64,000 nt of DNA, taken from contig JAKNDB010000105.1 of assembly GCA_024305405.1 (NCBI GenBank), positions 1,240,001 through 1,304,000 of the forward strand, written 5' to 3'. Every line of letters starts with the position of its first letter. Positions within the stretch are counted from its first letter, which is position 1. Under the pieces are notes generated by a model that worked only from the letters and a program-made list of their open reading frames with translations, was not told the origin of the DNA and ran no database searches. Below are positions 38,001 to 50,814 of the stretch, one piece after another. The DNA comes from Dirofilaria immitis (Eukaryota > Nematoda > Chromadorea > Rhabditida > Onchocercidae). The translations under genes and the position numbers were made by a program.

Positions 38001-40968
38001 CGAGAGAATTCATTTTATTAATTTATGCCTATTTACCAGCTATCTATTTATTTCAAAATAGTGAACATGACATTCAATTTAAATTTTTGATTAATACATC
38101 TACTAACTTATTTTAAGGCAATACTCATATTTCCAAAGATTATGTCTCTGTACCAAATGCTTATCCAGCTCTTTATATTTTGCTATTTTCCAGAATTCAT
38201 TGCTCGTTTTTTCCGGCTTATGTAGAAATTATTGCGTATAATCATCATTCAGAAAGTCTATTGATTATGATTTTTTTAATTTTTAACTTTTCAAAATATG
38301 ATTTGTTCCTTCAAAGTCGTTTAATTTAAAGCGGCTTTTAATTTAAAATACTGCAACTCTCAACTTTTCTTGATCTTGCATTTTATTCTTGCAGTAAGTC
38401 ATTCCGATAAGGCGCAAATGATTCCGCTAATATTTTAAAATATCCGAATTTTTCATTCTAAAGCAAATCACTGGCATATTTTAATATATCTGAGAATTTT
38501 TAACATTCCGGTCATAGCTTTTGTATCAATGAATGATAAATGACGAATTACTTTCTTGCAGCAAGTTAAATCCACTATCACCACATATCATACCGCACGC
38601 TTTCGTGCATAAATTTCTCACTTTTGTTGGAAATATACATTTATTGACTTTTAGCAGAATTTATCCGAGCATTACGATATTGAAGAGAATCGAGAGCTTG
38701 GTCGGCCTCCACATTTTACGCAAACTTTGGCATCTGCAGTAGCTGCTTGTGGTGACGAAACCAAGTTTCAAGGCATTGTCATTGGTAAAAATTTCAGAAT
38801 TTCTTTTTGAAATTTACGCTGATTTAGTTATTTCAAGTTAAAATATTTGAGGATGAAAATATTAATGCAAATATCTATTATAAAGGAAAAGGCGTATTTA
38901 TAGAGTTACATATTTAATGATAAGGCTTAACAATTTTTTTAATTTTAAGTGAATTTAACTTTGTACTGACGAAATTCTTCTTAATTGAGTTTATTTATAA
39001 CAATTTTTTTGAATGCTTTAGTGATGGAAATCATTTTTTATTTAAATTCTTATATATGCATGTTAACTGATATTTAAATAAATAAAATCGCTTGCAAATA
39101 TTTGATTCTTTTAGTTGTATATTACATTTTTTAAATCATTTTTTAAATTCTCAACCAGAACACGATAGTTATTGTTTGAGTTTTTATATCCTTCAAATTC
39201 AATTTCAAGGCAATAAATCAATAAAACTGGGAAATCATGAACTTCTAGAATTCAAACAATAAAAATTAAATATTCTATACGCTACGTATACTAATTCTTT
39301 TCATTTATATTATTAAACTCAAATCGTCGGTATTACTTACTTTAAGTCTCAATTATGATATAATAATATTTCCTGCAACATTTTAAGGATGGCCTACTCC
39401 GGAAGTTACTTGGACAAAAGATGGTATTCCCATATCCAGGACCACCAACCCAGAATTAACTTTCTCCAGTATAGGTGGCCATGTGTCACTGATCTTCCCT
39501 ACTTCACAGCTTGAACATTCCGGCAAATATATGTGTACTGCAAAGAATGCATCCGGTGTTGCCACATCAAGTGCCCAACTAGTCGTTAGGCGTATGTTGC
39601 AATTTGTTGTTCTTTACTTCTTCAAGAATTAATTTGTCAATTGGAAATTTCTTGGTGCAGATCGATAGCAGTGGAGAGCTCAAACATATATAATAATAAA
39701 CCAGTTATTCTGCTAAACTCACTTTTATGTGCTTTTATTTTTGCAATTTAGCTTTCATTTTTGAACATCCATGCATTTTATTTCCTTTTGTGCCAAATTA
39801 TTTCAGATGCTTTTATTTTTCAACCTCTTTTAGTCTTTTCTTTTAAATTTACATTATGCTTTTTGCATCGTTTACTTTTTATTTGATCCGCGAATTTATT
39901 TTAGCACGAACTATAGCACCTGATTTTGTACGACGATTGATTAGCGAAGAAGTCGCAGAAGGTGAAGAATTGAAATGGACTGTTCAGGTAACTGGTGATC
40001 CGCCACCGGTAATAACTTGGATGAGGAATGGCATAGTTATTCCCCATTGTGATGAAGTTCTCCTTATTGATGTCAGTTTTTTCTCTCTTTTATAGTAACC
40101 TACTAGAAGTTATTATTTCTTAAGCAAAAATGAAGTTAATCAGATTTACCTATTGCAAACTTGGAAATAATTATTTAGCATGATTTTATTTTATGCATGA
40201 CTGAATCTCAGTATCTTTTAAGTTTTTCTAATTTTATGCGTAATAATAAGATTCCCATCAGGAAGGTAATGGCGTATATTCGATGATTATCGTTAAAATC
40301 GAAATGGCAGACAGTGGACAGTTCACCTGTCTTGCTGAAAATATCGCAGGCGAAGCTCGTAGCACAGCTGATCTGGTAGTACGGCTTGCTGGCTCTGAAC
40401 CGGGCAATTATTTTCATGTTACAAAGGTATTTTTGGCATTTTTCTGAGTTTTCCCCATCTAAATTTGAATTTTCTGTCAAATTACCAAATCAAGAGAATT
40501 CTGATTTCGGCTGAAGTGTAAAACTAGTTCTTCCAAATCATTAATTCCATCTAGTCTTCAGGTTTAAAATCTCGGAGAGATTAATTTTGGCATGCAAACA
40601 GATCGATGTTTACATTTATTTCAAAATGTCAAACAGATGAATATTTTTAATTTTATTTGTAATCCTGTGCCATTCGTTTTCTTACGGCTTTCAATTTTTT
40701 CTATTGAATTTTTTCATTAACAAATACAATGTTTAGAAATGTATTTCTGGAGATGATTACAAATAGAAAATGGGTATAATATTATATCATTTTATCGATC
40801 TATAAAGCTAAGAGACTGCCAGATTAAATAAAAGTTGGATAAATATGCAATAAATAAAACGAATCAGTATTACAGGTTACGCAAGAGAAGAAGGTAAAAG
40901 GCGAGGAAGTAAATCGAAATGAAAGTTTTGCAATTGAAAATCCGCGCACATCAACAGGCTTATCATAA
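32008..40968 (+). CDS. Spectrin-repeat/Ig giant protein: C-terminal half with six Ig I-set domains
   Basis: Exons: 32008-32131, 32272-32437, 32880-33012, 33437-33751, 33839-34005, 34113-34208, 34319-34436, 34907-35079, 35943-36101, 36376-36450, 37307-37440, 38562-38604, 38655-38784, 39388-39591, 39905-40071, 40262-40426, 40876-40968 (stop TAA). Six I-set domains each show the core Trp and F-strand motif: IHWFKDGRD/DTAVYTVRAQN, VVWYKDEE/DAGLYTIKATN, VHWKHNDK/HSGMYTVIAK, VRWYFNDQ/HAGVYKMTAEN, VTWTKDG/HSGKYMCTAKN, ITWMRNG/DSGQFTCLAEN. A Pro-rich linker lies between Ig3 and Ig4, and a Gln-rich low-complexity linker between Ig4 and Ig5. No domain keeps both disulfide cysteines, as in intracellular muscle Ig proteins. 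Frameshifts of one base sit near 32914, 33857 and 37383; exon 38562 has a phase mismatch. Likely cytoskeletal or sarcomeric. Confidence 0.88.
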
Positions 40969-41425
40969 AATTGTATTTTTTTATATTTAGTTAATGTCGA
41001 TTATGCTACTAGTCTAATCAATTTCTTTTTGTTATAAAATTATCTTTCCTTAATGCTACAATTATTAATTGGTGCTTTCATTATCGTAAAGTTGTTTCGA
41101 ATATTTTTATAATGAGTTTTAGCTTTTGTTTTCTGAAAATATGTTAAAAAATGCAATAAGGTATTTTTTTAACGAAATCTTCGTTTATGCGGCATTGTAA
41201 ATCTAATCAAACTATCTACTATCTATTTGTTGCGAAAGAAAGTTACAATTAGGTTAGACATATGAACTATCGACAAATAGATAAACATTAGACATATACC
41301 TGCAGCGTTGATTTGCAAAAGAGGTAAGCATTAAGCAAAATACTATGCAGTTAAATAAAATTTCATTCCTTTAGCATGAACTACGTTGACAAAAAGATAA
41401 ATAATTAAAGTAGAAGAAGAAAGAA
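40969..41425. other. Shared 3' region between the giant gene and the LAMP-like gene
   Basis: The two genes converge here. The sequence is AT-rich and no gene is seen. It should contain both polyadenylation signals; several AATAAA-like words occur, none decisive. Confidence 0.4.
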
Positions 41426-42716
41426 CTATGTGAGTAATTCATAAAGTTTCTTTCTATTAGGATGTGATTGTCTTCGAAAAGTGTATCCAACCATCAGCGA
41501 AACCGATGTTATGCAAAGGACTATTCCAGAAAAAATTGTCATCCGACTCTCGAAGCTTTTTGCCAAGGTTCGTCGTCGTGTACTTCCACAAATGAATACT
41601 GAATAGAAAATTTTCCAAATACAAGCATGGAAGGTTCGTCGGTATTTGACTTCAATAAATAATAAAATATAACATACAGCTTGGATGCTTGCTGATTCTG
41701 TAGTATGGTTGCGCATTAATTTCTGGATTCAGTTCGAGAATACAATCCTTGAAATGTTTATTTGTCAGTGTTAAGTTAAGTTTATCGCGACATATGAATT
41801 TCTGCTTCAGTGGAGCACTTATTGTTACTTCTTGTGATGAAAATTCGACCATTTGACCTTCAAAAGTTTCGCGCATTTCAATATTTAAAAATTTGCTCAG
41901 TTCGTTGACAAATTTGAAGTTCAAAAGCATGTCCGACAAAAAAACATACATGAACTTTTTTTATAGGCTTGACTTACTGAAATAAGATTCGGAGTAGGAA
42001 ACCGTTTTCAACTGCCACCGAAATTCTTCCAGTTGATTTACTGGGTTTTTCATGTAAGCCTTCAAAGAAATTTTAACATTTTACGATCATTTAAGAAAAA
42101 GAGAAGAAAGTTAAGAAAAGTTTAAAAAGAGAAAAAATCAGTTAAGAAAAGAAATAAAACTCATTTCTAAGGAATTACTCTAAACATGAAATTGTGAACA
42201 AATCCGAAACATTATTGGGAAAACTTTAACTGTTCCGAACGACATGATAAGTTGTTTCTTTCGTCCTTGCTTTTTCCAGTTTGCTTTAAATTGAATTTCA
42301 CTATTATTTGTATCATACCCAGCACAATTTCCACTCAGTTTCACTTTCGGTGATGTTAATTCGGGTATCTAAACAAATATTTCAACAAAACAGCAAGAAT
42401 CAATTTAAATTTAATGCTTTACATTTATCAAAAAAAAATCAATCTTAAAGAGAAGTGGATTTATTTCTTCAGTTGTTTAGGTTTTCGTTTTGAGACTTAA
42501 TTTTTCCAATGCCTACACGATAAATATTTGAAACATTTATTTTATTACCTTAGTTGCAATATGCGTGCTATTTAAATTGAAATTGTAGAGTTGAGCCGAA
42601 AATTTTAACAATAGACACGGTATACCATACTGATCTTTGAGACCAAATTCACCATTTTTAGCATTTTGCAAAGGAAAATAATCAGAGAAAGCGATAACAA
42701 TAAGATCTGAAAGCAT
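41426..42716 (-). CDS. LAMP-family lysosome/vesicle membrane glycoprotein
   Basis: Exons, N- to C-terminal: 42540-42716, 42231-42368, 41978-42059 (probably continuous with 41678-41954) and 41426-41598. The luminal part fits a LAMP domain: GIPCLLLKFSAQLYNF to GNCAGYD (first Cys pair, about 36 residues apart), then KFICRDKLNLTLTNKHFKDC and HPSC. It ends in a membrane span (TIFSGIVLCITSVSLMVGYT), a basic stop-transfer stretch and YELL, a Tyr-x-x-hydrophobic sorting signal of the lysosomal kind. Nematode relatives are LMP-1/LMP-2 and the vesicle protein UNC-46; I cannot say which. The junction near 41955-41977 has an in-frame stop, and the piece before the membrane span seems frameshifted (VEVHDDEPWQKA reads well in another frame). 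The true start may lie in an upstream exon. Confidence 0.7.
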
Positions 42717-44365
42717 CACAGAATTTTAATTCCCAGTTAATTTATAAATTAATAAAAACTATACTTATGAAATAGGTCTGTCAATAATTTGATTTTACAT
42801 AGAGAAAATAAATCCGTCAATAATTTATTTTTAATTATTCTTTAGTAGGTAACAAATAAAAATTTATTCTAATTAAGTAAATTGGAATTCATTTCGAAGT
42901 TGTCGCAGAACCAAGCGCATTGTTTGTTGCATTGTCATGAATATACTTTACATTTTGAGTTATTATATTTTTTTGTCTTTCCTTTGATATATACATATAT
43001 ATATGTCAAATAGATGATGTTTCATAGTAGAGAATGAGGTATAAGAATGATTAACCATATCATATAATTTGATCATTTAGTTCAGCAATCTAATCATTTC
43101 CTTTAATTTAAATATAAAATAACAACAAACCTATGCAAATGACGAAAGTCCGTGGTGAAATTATGTTTAACATTGATTTTGGAAAAAATGCAAAGAAATA
43201 AGTAAAATGAAGGGATGGATAGAGAGAATAAAGCAAGCAAAAGACGACTATCTTAATGTATTGATTTAAATAAAGAATTGTTCTTTTAAAGCACTTATGA
43301 GGCTCATTAAAGGCACTTCCAAATTTGAAATCTGTCCATTACTCATTTATATAAGCAGATTCCATTTGGTTTTACACCGAACATCAAAAATTCTCTTTTA
43401 AGTCATTTTTCAATAGCTTGTCAATGGCATGTACTCTTTCATGAATAAACTAACTGGACATGAAATGATCCTGATGACCACTTTTTATAAATATTCCTAG
43501 TAATTACGACGATAAATATCGATAGAAAAGACTGCTTTGTAAGGATGATACTGTTATGATCGATATGATGTTTTTGGATTATGGTTTAGAATTGGTTCGT
43601 TCATATGTTTTCATTCCTTTTTAAGCAGGCTCATGTTTTTATTGGCGAATAGCTTTTTTTTAATCCAATCGAATGACAGATAATTAGTTCATATTCTTTT
43701 TCTGTCTTTTATTATTCATTATTAGCTTGTTGGTTAGATATTTGATTATGATAAGAGTAGCAGTATTGTATTGATTCTATCATTATCATTTTTGCAATGC
43801 AAGAGACAATGTATTTTCTATCTTATTAATATAGGATGAAAGCATTGAGAGTTTTTGCAGTATATCTGCCACCGCATAGTTGATTTTATATTATAAAGTG
43901 CATCCGAATTATTTGATGTTTGAATCAGTGATGAAGCTCCAAAACTTTAACCATTATTTATACAGGTTTAACATTATTTAATGAACGTTGTGATATTTAA
44001 TGAATATGTGATAATGATAGAGGGAAAAATTGTTGCTCAGTGATAAGGCACAGATTATCATTCAATTTAGCTACTCAAATAAATTTCAATGGGAGATAAT
44101 CAATAAATGCTCTTTTACGAATCCAAATCTCATCTTATTCATATTGATAAGTCTACAATAATACGCATTTCCAATTAATAGAGAACTAAATATGAATCAC
44201 TATCATACATACTGCGTATATATACATATAAAGAAAAATAAAATATTATTAATTCGACAATTAACGCAATTTCAGCTCAGTATGATCACAATATTAAACT
44301 TACATAACAAAGAATATTATCAAGAAATAACAAAGAATATTATCAGAAAATTACCTTATAGTCAT
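42717..44365. other. Intergenic stretch
   Basis: AT-rich sequence between the LAMP-like gene and the SPATA7-like gene, both on the minus strand. A missing signal-peptide exon of the LAMP-like gene could lie here, but none was identified. Confidence 0.4.
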
Positions 44366-46847
44366 TTAATTAGAAATGTCCGCTACAGAAAAATTGTTTA
44401 TTGTAATCAATGAATCGGTGATCGACGTTAATCCAAAATTCGAAACCGAAGATTCATCTTCCTTTGCCAATTTATCTGAATTACTTTCCATAGATAACGG
44501 AATCATTGACAAAAACTCGCCTTCATCACTCTCAAACTCTTTATTCTCGTAATTAAGCACTTCTTCATATGCATGCTGAAATCTCTCTAACGTTATTTTA
44601 TAATAATTTTTTCATAATTTCGAAAATTCATCAAAGGAGTACTGTAATTAATTCTAACTAATGTTGATACTTAATTCGTATAAAATAGATTAAAATAACA
44701 ATTGGAAAACTGGATGCTATAATGTCAGCAAAATCCACAGTTATTCAAAAGAAATTTTAACTATTAAACCTTTGAACTCGTTATCCAAGTCTTTTATTCA
44801 GCTCAACATTGGGTACGCCAATATCTATTAGTAATTCACTGACTGCTTGCTGTAACTTGGCCTGGAATTTTTCGCTTGGTTGATTTGTTCAAATTTATAT
44901 ATGATTAAGTTTTTTCATGTAATTTGACTTCTAATTACTAATATTCTTCTTTATTTCTTTAGCAGATACTAAGTAAGAGTCATTAAAAATTCCCAAAAAA
45001 TTATATTAATTTCACTCAGTTTTAAAAAATTGAAAGATATAATTTTGGAAAAAAACACTACTAAATATACCATTGTTAGGGTTGAATTTTTTGTTACACT
45101 TCTTGAAATACAGTCCTGGATAACCCTGAAATATATGGAAATATTTGTCATCTTTACACCCCAAGATTTGACATTTTTTAAAGCACTAACTGCAGAAATC
45201 GTTATACGATCATTCATAAGAGAGTAATAATTATATACCCATCCGTATAAACACCACGTCGAATGATATCATCAAGGATTTCATCCTTGAACTGATCCAG
45301 TTTCTCTCTCATTTCTTCGTCACCATTGTCACAAATACAACTTGCCATGTGCGATAAAATTTTTGACTGAAATAAATTAAACACTTCCTGCAAATCCTAT
45401 TATTTAATTTAAATCTAAAGTAAAATTTCATCATCATTTCTGTTCAAAACAAGAACCAAACCAGATTGATTGGCAAAAATTAGCTCTTTAAGAGTGTTCC
45501 AAAATAATTGTTATAGCAAATATTAAATGCGTCAAGTCTGAAATGTTTTGATAAAATGCAACGAAAACATTTGATTACTTTTTAATTGAGGTATTATGAA
45601 AACGGAAATGGAAGTAATTAAAGCAATAACAATCACATTTAATGGTTCCATTTCGTTTAGATGTATTATTGTGACATGTCTTCGGTGCCTTAATCAAACT
45701 TTTCAAAACAAAACAAAAAACAAAACAAGAAATTCAACTAAATGTGACAATGTAATGTTGTAATGCTTGAACAAAATAATTTTTATACAAAATAAAATAC
45801 GAAAATCTAAAAGGGCAACATATTGACTAATTTGAGCAAAGCAATAATAAACAGTTCAGTAAAAACCTTGCTTTGCTTTTGATTCTGCAGCTGTTGATTA
45901 TTTATGGATCTAAGTGATCGATCTGTATAATTGGTGTCCGTAAACCCTGCCTTGGAACTTGCTGAAGAAATCGATGAATCGTTGTTGCTTGTATCTTGCT
46001 TCGCAATTAAATATGGGTCCCGTTGCTTTAAAATTTGATTCCATAATCGATTTTGACAATTCTGAACTTTATTTATTGAGCTGATATTAAGTTATTTCAC
46101 TACGTCGATTTAAAAATCTACATTAAAATCCTCCCGTTTTTAAAATTGCATCATGATTTAAAAATTCTAAATGGAATATTGAAATTGAAAGATTAGTTCA
46201 CATTAGAACCACTCAGAATTTCGAATTTCTTACAATGAATCTCATCTCCAATTAAAAGCAAAGAAAGGAAATTTTGGATTTGGGTGTTCTGTCAGCAAAA
46301 AGTTTTAGAAATTAGTTGCAAATATACCTTATCGTTACTTCGTCTTTTAATGTTTTCCGATTGATATTTTCTTTGAGAAAACGGTATGTAATGGCAACCT
46401 GAAATATGTATATCTTTAAGTATTTTATGCATTACATTGCATCCTTAAGTATTCATGCATTATATTGTATCATAAATGCCATTTAAAGCTTACAAGGTAC
46501 TGATAATTTCAAGTATCTAATTTTGCAAATTAACTTTTAGGATTTCTAAAAGTTTTATTCTGAAATTACAACGGTAATTTTATCCAAATTTTTATCCGAA
46601 AATCTGTCAAATGATAGATATATGCGATAATATATAATATCACAGCCTTTCGAAGATACTTGCATTAAATTCTGCGTTCGATAATAGGAATTTGCAAGCT
46701 ACTTTTTATTGATCATTTTTAAATTGGGAAAATATTAAATTGATTTGACAACTCACTTTTAGGACTGCAGTAGAACGATTTCGGTGTAGAGGTGTCTATT
46801 CGAGGGCATAGCAAATTGCTGCTCAAACGCTGACCATTATTATTCAT
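44366..46847 (-). CDS. SPATA7: SPATA7-like protein
   Basis: Seven exons: 46757-46847, 46328-46398, 45867-46025, 45239-45366, 45098-45125, 44770-44861, 44366-44575. Phases connect if one A is added to the run at 44792-44795. The start is MNNNGQRLSSNLLCPRIDTS. HYIPFSQRKYQSENIKRR corresponds to the YRYYTPAKRKK region of vertebrate SPATA7. EEMREKLDQFKDEILDDIIR followed by RGVYTDGVIQDCISRSA corresponds to its core FIEDVTDEILKLGLFSNRF block. SITDSLI near the end recalls the SISDSL motif. Vertebrate SPATA7 acts in the ciliary connecting zone of photoreceptors with RPGRIP1; a transition-zone role here is inferred. Exon 5 is only 28 bases. Similarity is modest but colinear over three blocks. Confidence 0.68.
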
Positions 46848-47995
46848 ATTGAGCAATTATCTATCTATCCATCTGGCACAAGAAACTTCAAAGAAATTTT
46901 AACCTTAATTATTGCATGTTGCAAATCTTACAAATAGCAAGTTTATAAAATTTCGCGGCATTAGGAAAGCAAAATAGAAAGAAATATATGACTGGACTGT
47001 GAGAAATGAATGAAATGCAAGAATTTGCAATTATTCCATCACCTTGGATACAGGAGAATAATAAACATGTGCCGCTATTCAAATTAGATTTGGTGTTTTG
47101 GCAACATTTTGTAATAACACAACTCGTATTTGCTGGAAATCTTTTACAAAAATAGCTGAAAAAATGAATTCTCAAAGTTTTTGAAACTCAATAAAAATAT
47201 TAAAATAATTCGTCAAAAACTATGAAATTTGGAAAAAAATTTTAGCTAAATCTATAGATGCAATTAATCAATAATAAAATTAGAGTAGCAATAGATGGAA
47301 CGTGTAGAAAAATATAATCAGGAAATTGTAAGAAGTGAATATCATTTATATCAGGGCCCAGCTTAATTCGAAATTGATTATGGAAGCAAAATTTTTTTAA
47401 TTATTGCGCTAAAGTTTAATTGGATGAATTAGAAGTTGGAATTCGATTTAGTTAGGGGACATTTATACGAAACAATGAATTAATTTTTAATTTCATTCAT
47501 ATTTAGTTTCATTCATTCACATAAATTGGCTTTACAGTATCCCTTTAAAGAGCAAAAAAACGAAGTAAAATTTTTACAGCACCTTTATCATAAAACAAAT
47601 TTTCTACTTTATAAATCCAATTTTTAGTTATTAAATTTTAAAATTTCGATCGTCCGATATTCATCATTTTAGGTATCTCGAAAATTGAATTATTAAATAT
47701 AGTGATTGCACCTTCTCAATATGAACTGGGAATCGAAGCCTCTGCCTTGCTTTTTCGTGCCTTCCCAATTCATTTATTCTGCTTTATTTATTCTGCTTAA
47801 AATCCTTCCTATATGGTAACAAAATTTTATCACAAAAAAGAAATAAAAAGGAATATTTAATCTCTTATTTTTTGCTTTAAATTTATGAGAAACGGTGGAT
47901 CATTCCAATAATTATAAGTCACTTAAAAATTTTCTATATATTAGTTCATTCTTTTTTGTATATTGCGAATATTCTTTCAAACAACTTAGAGGTCG
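46848..47995. other. Intergenic stretch between SPATA7-like and the first VDEVD-module gene
   Basis: Divergently flanked. A minus-strand frame at 46909-47175 is cysteine-rich and begins after TTTTTTCAG, but an overlapping frame in the same segment (IFVKDFQQIRVVLLQNVA) looks equally coding, so no call is made. Confidence 0.4.
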
Positions 47996-49179
47996 ATGAC
48001 AGACTTGACGGAAGCGGTGGTTCGAGGCGACATCTTGGTTGACGAGATTGATGTTATTGAAGCGATCGAGAAAGGGCGGCTTAGTGCAAATGATGCTGCT
48101 CGATTCAGCACCGTTTTGGATGAGTATTCTAAGTTAAATAGAAGTACGAACTAAAACCTTTCTAGAACTCTGCATTTACTTAAATTAAATTGCTGAAACA
48201 TTTTGTCTCAAAATTTATTGAAGCGTAAGTTTAATAGTACATGCTGGTTGCTCTATTATTATTTTTACTTCCTTCATCTGTTATTTAATCAGTATCACAT
48301 CAATTTATTATAACATACCAGAACGTCAAAATGTATGCATTTCTTGGCGTAGTTTTTTGAAAAAGGCCTACGATGTTAGGTACTAATCATTTTTAATTCA
48401 TTCATGATTGAGTTTTCAAAATGTCTTTCACTGAACGTTAGAGTAACAAGCTCCAATTCAAAAGTCCATCCACGATCCTGAAGTCACTGATTTGTTACAG
48501 TAAATATACTTTACTTGAATCGACCAAATGGTGGTTGCAAACCTGATAAAATATAATAATGAACACTTTTGATGGGAAAGAAATCCTTTTAACCATTTTT
48601 TGATTCGAAAATCGTCTTCCAATAAGCTTAAAGCAATCTAGAAAATTTCAATATATAATTTGAATTTCTGAGAGGAAAAAAATAAAAATTCACAACTAGA
48701 ATCTTCAAATTCGTGCGGCGAATGTCTGGAATCTGGACAAGACACATTATTTAAACCAATCAAATGGGATCAAGTACTGGTGGATGAGGTAGATTTCATT
48801 GAAGCACTTAAGATTGGACGAATAAGCAAAAATGATTGTCATGTAGCATCAATTAATAAAGGTGAGTAATCGTTGTATAGTTTATCAGAAATTTTTTATT
48901 CCGTCTCTCGAAATGGTCAAACTAGCAACAGTGAACGACATGTTTCTTTTCGCAAATCTTTCTGAAATTTCAAGAATATGACATAATAAAATAGTATGAT
49001 ACCAAAACATAATTTTTATTCTAATTATATACTCCGGAATAAATCTGAAAAAAACGGTTACAGAAATCCTTAATGAATACTCAGGCGATATTGAAGAAGC
49101 AAAAATAAGTTTCCATGATGATATGCCTACCGATGACGAGAAAATATCTGATGCATCATCCATTGATATCCTCATTTAA
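47996..49179 (+). CDS. VDEVD-module protein A
   Basis: Exons 47996-48143, 48700-48861 and 49064-49179; both introns are phase 1 and no frameshift is needed. The protein has 141 residues. Module 1 (residues ~4-38) reads LTEAVVRGDILVDEIDVIEA then IEKGRLSANDAARFS. Module 2 reads WDQVLVDEVDFIEALKIGRI then SKNDCHVASI. The acidic, Ser/Asp-rich C-terminus (DDMPTDDEKISDASSIDILI) has no module. There is no signal peptide or membrane span, so it is probably intracellular. The first exon is a clear homologue of the first exon of the minus-strand gene at 50815-52253, with the same intron position and phase. The predicted module is a short helical unit with a conserved V-x-V-D-E-[VI]-D core and a downstream G-[RK]-[IL]. 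I know of no family with this pattern. Confidence 0.78.
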
Positions 49180-50814
49180 TGAAGGAAATGTAACTTACAA
49201 TTGATGAATTAAACCAAGCATAGAGCCAAAATGATAACTTGAAAGAGAAGATCTCCTATACAATTATCCCATGTATTTCCCTTTTATTTTTATTAAGAAA
49301 AGTTATCTGTCAATGAATAATAGAATATTTCACATTTCCTCTGTGATGATTTAAGAAATTGCGAACTATATGTAATATAATCATTTCTTCATTTAATTAG
49401 AATTAAAAAATAAGTCTTCATATTCAAAAATGAAGCATCTGAAGTGCGGTTAAACATCACTTATTCTAATGATTGTAGTTTCTGTTTAATCTGCTTCCAA
49501 AAATATAATGCTTACTACAGAACAGAGCACTGAAAAAGATTGTAGAAAACAATAACACATGCCAAAATGACTGAGGATAAATTTGATGATCGATTCAGAG
49601 CACAATAACTTATTAAAATATTGGGCGTTAAGTGGCTATTAATTTCTATAAAACAAAACGAAAATTTCAGCGGTCTAAAATCTTTGTTAGAAACAAAGCA
49701 TAGATGAAGTTTAAATACTCACAATAAGCAAAATTATGCAAAACTTGCAACATAAAAAGTGGTTGAGAAACACATCGTGAGCACAGCAATATGTACAGCC
49801 ATTTTGAGTTTTAGGATTATAATGAAAAAGAGGGATGAATTTCTTTTATTCACAGTTTGCAAAAAATAAATAAATATTTGTCTCAGTTAATTATTGACGA
49901 AAATCTCCTTTAGAATAATTTTTTTTTCAGAAAATTTAGGAATACTGAAACATATACCAATATGTACGTATGTTTTGTGTCATGAGTTCTACTAAAAACT
50001 TGACGGAAAAACTATCGAAAAAAACAACTGTAAAGCAAATAAATTGAAAGAAAATTATGAAAGTTCGGAAAAATCCAGGCAATTAACTTGAATTGCGCAG
50101 CAATTAAGTTGAAAGACAATTTTTGATAGTTAGGAAAACAATTACCACATTAGATAAAAGTAAACAGATCATCCTGAACTACGCCAACTTGCAGATATAA
50201 AAATATTGACCGCTTATACAAACATAATGGACATTGCCTTTTCTATTACATTTACTTGTATTTTTAATTTCACTGACTTATTAATTATTTCATTTAAATC
50301 ACGGTAGGATATGACATGCTTGAGGAACAGGATTAACAGCTATATAAAGCTTCAGTGAACAAGTCGTATATCAACATGACTTTCTAATACAACATCCAAC
50401 AATGCTCTTAACAGTTAATCACTATACTCACGCTAGTTTTCTATCCAGCAGAAACACCCAACAAATAATCCGGAAAGATCAAGATATAAATGTGAAGCAA
50501 AGAACTGTTTACAAAACATTCGGAAACTTTAGAGGACTGAAACGAAAGAATAGAAATTAGATAAACATATTTTGAGCTTCAAACTGGATAAAATAGAATG
50601 TCAACTTCATCACACAATAACATCACACTTGTAACAAAATTAAAGTCAAGTTTTCACATCCTACAAGAAAACACGAACAGAGTCTGAATAATTCAATACG
50701 ATGAAAATTCCTAAATATGGGTATGGTCCACAAAAATAAGAACAATAACAGAGTAAGTAAACAACAAACTTAAATATAGAAAAAATTATAAGAAAAATAA
50801 GACACTTGACAAAA
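49180..50814. other. Shared 3' interval of the two VDEVD-module genes
   Basis: The paralogues converge here. The DNA is AT-rich and has no further module copy on either strand and no other gene. Confidence 0.5.

Noticed and set aside
46909..47175. Cysteine-rich minus-strand frame upstream of SPATA7
   Set aside because: An overlapping frame looks equally coding, neither has a partner exon, and the cysteines fit no known pattern.
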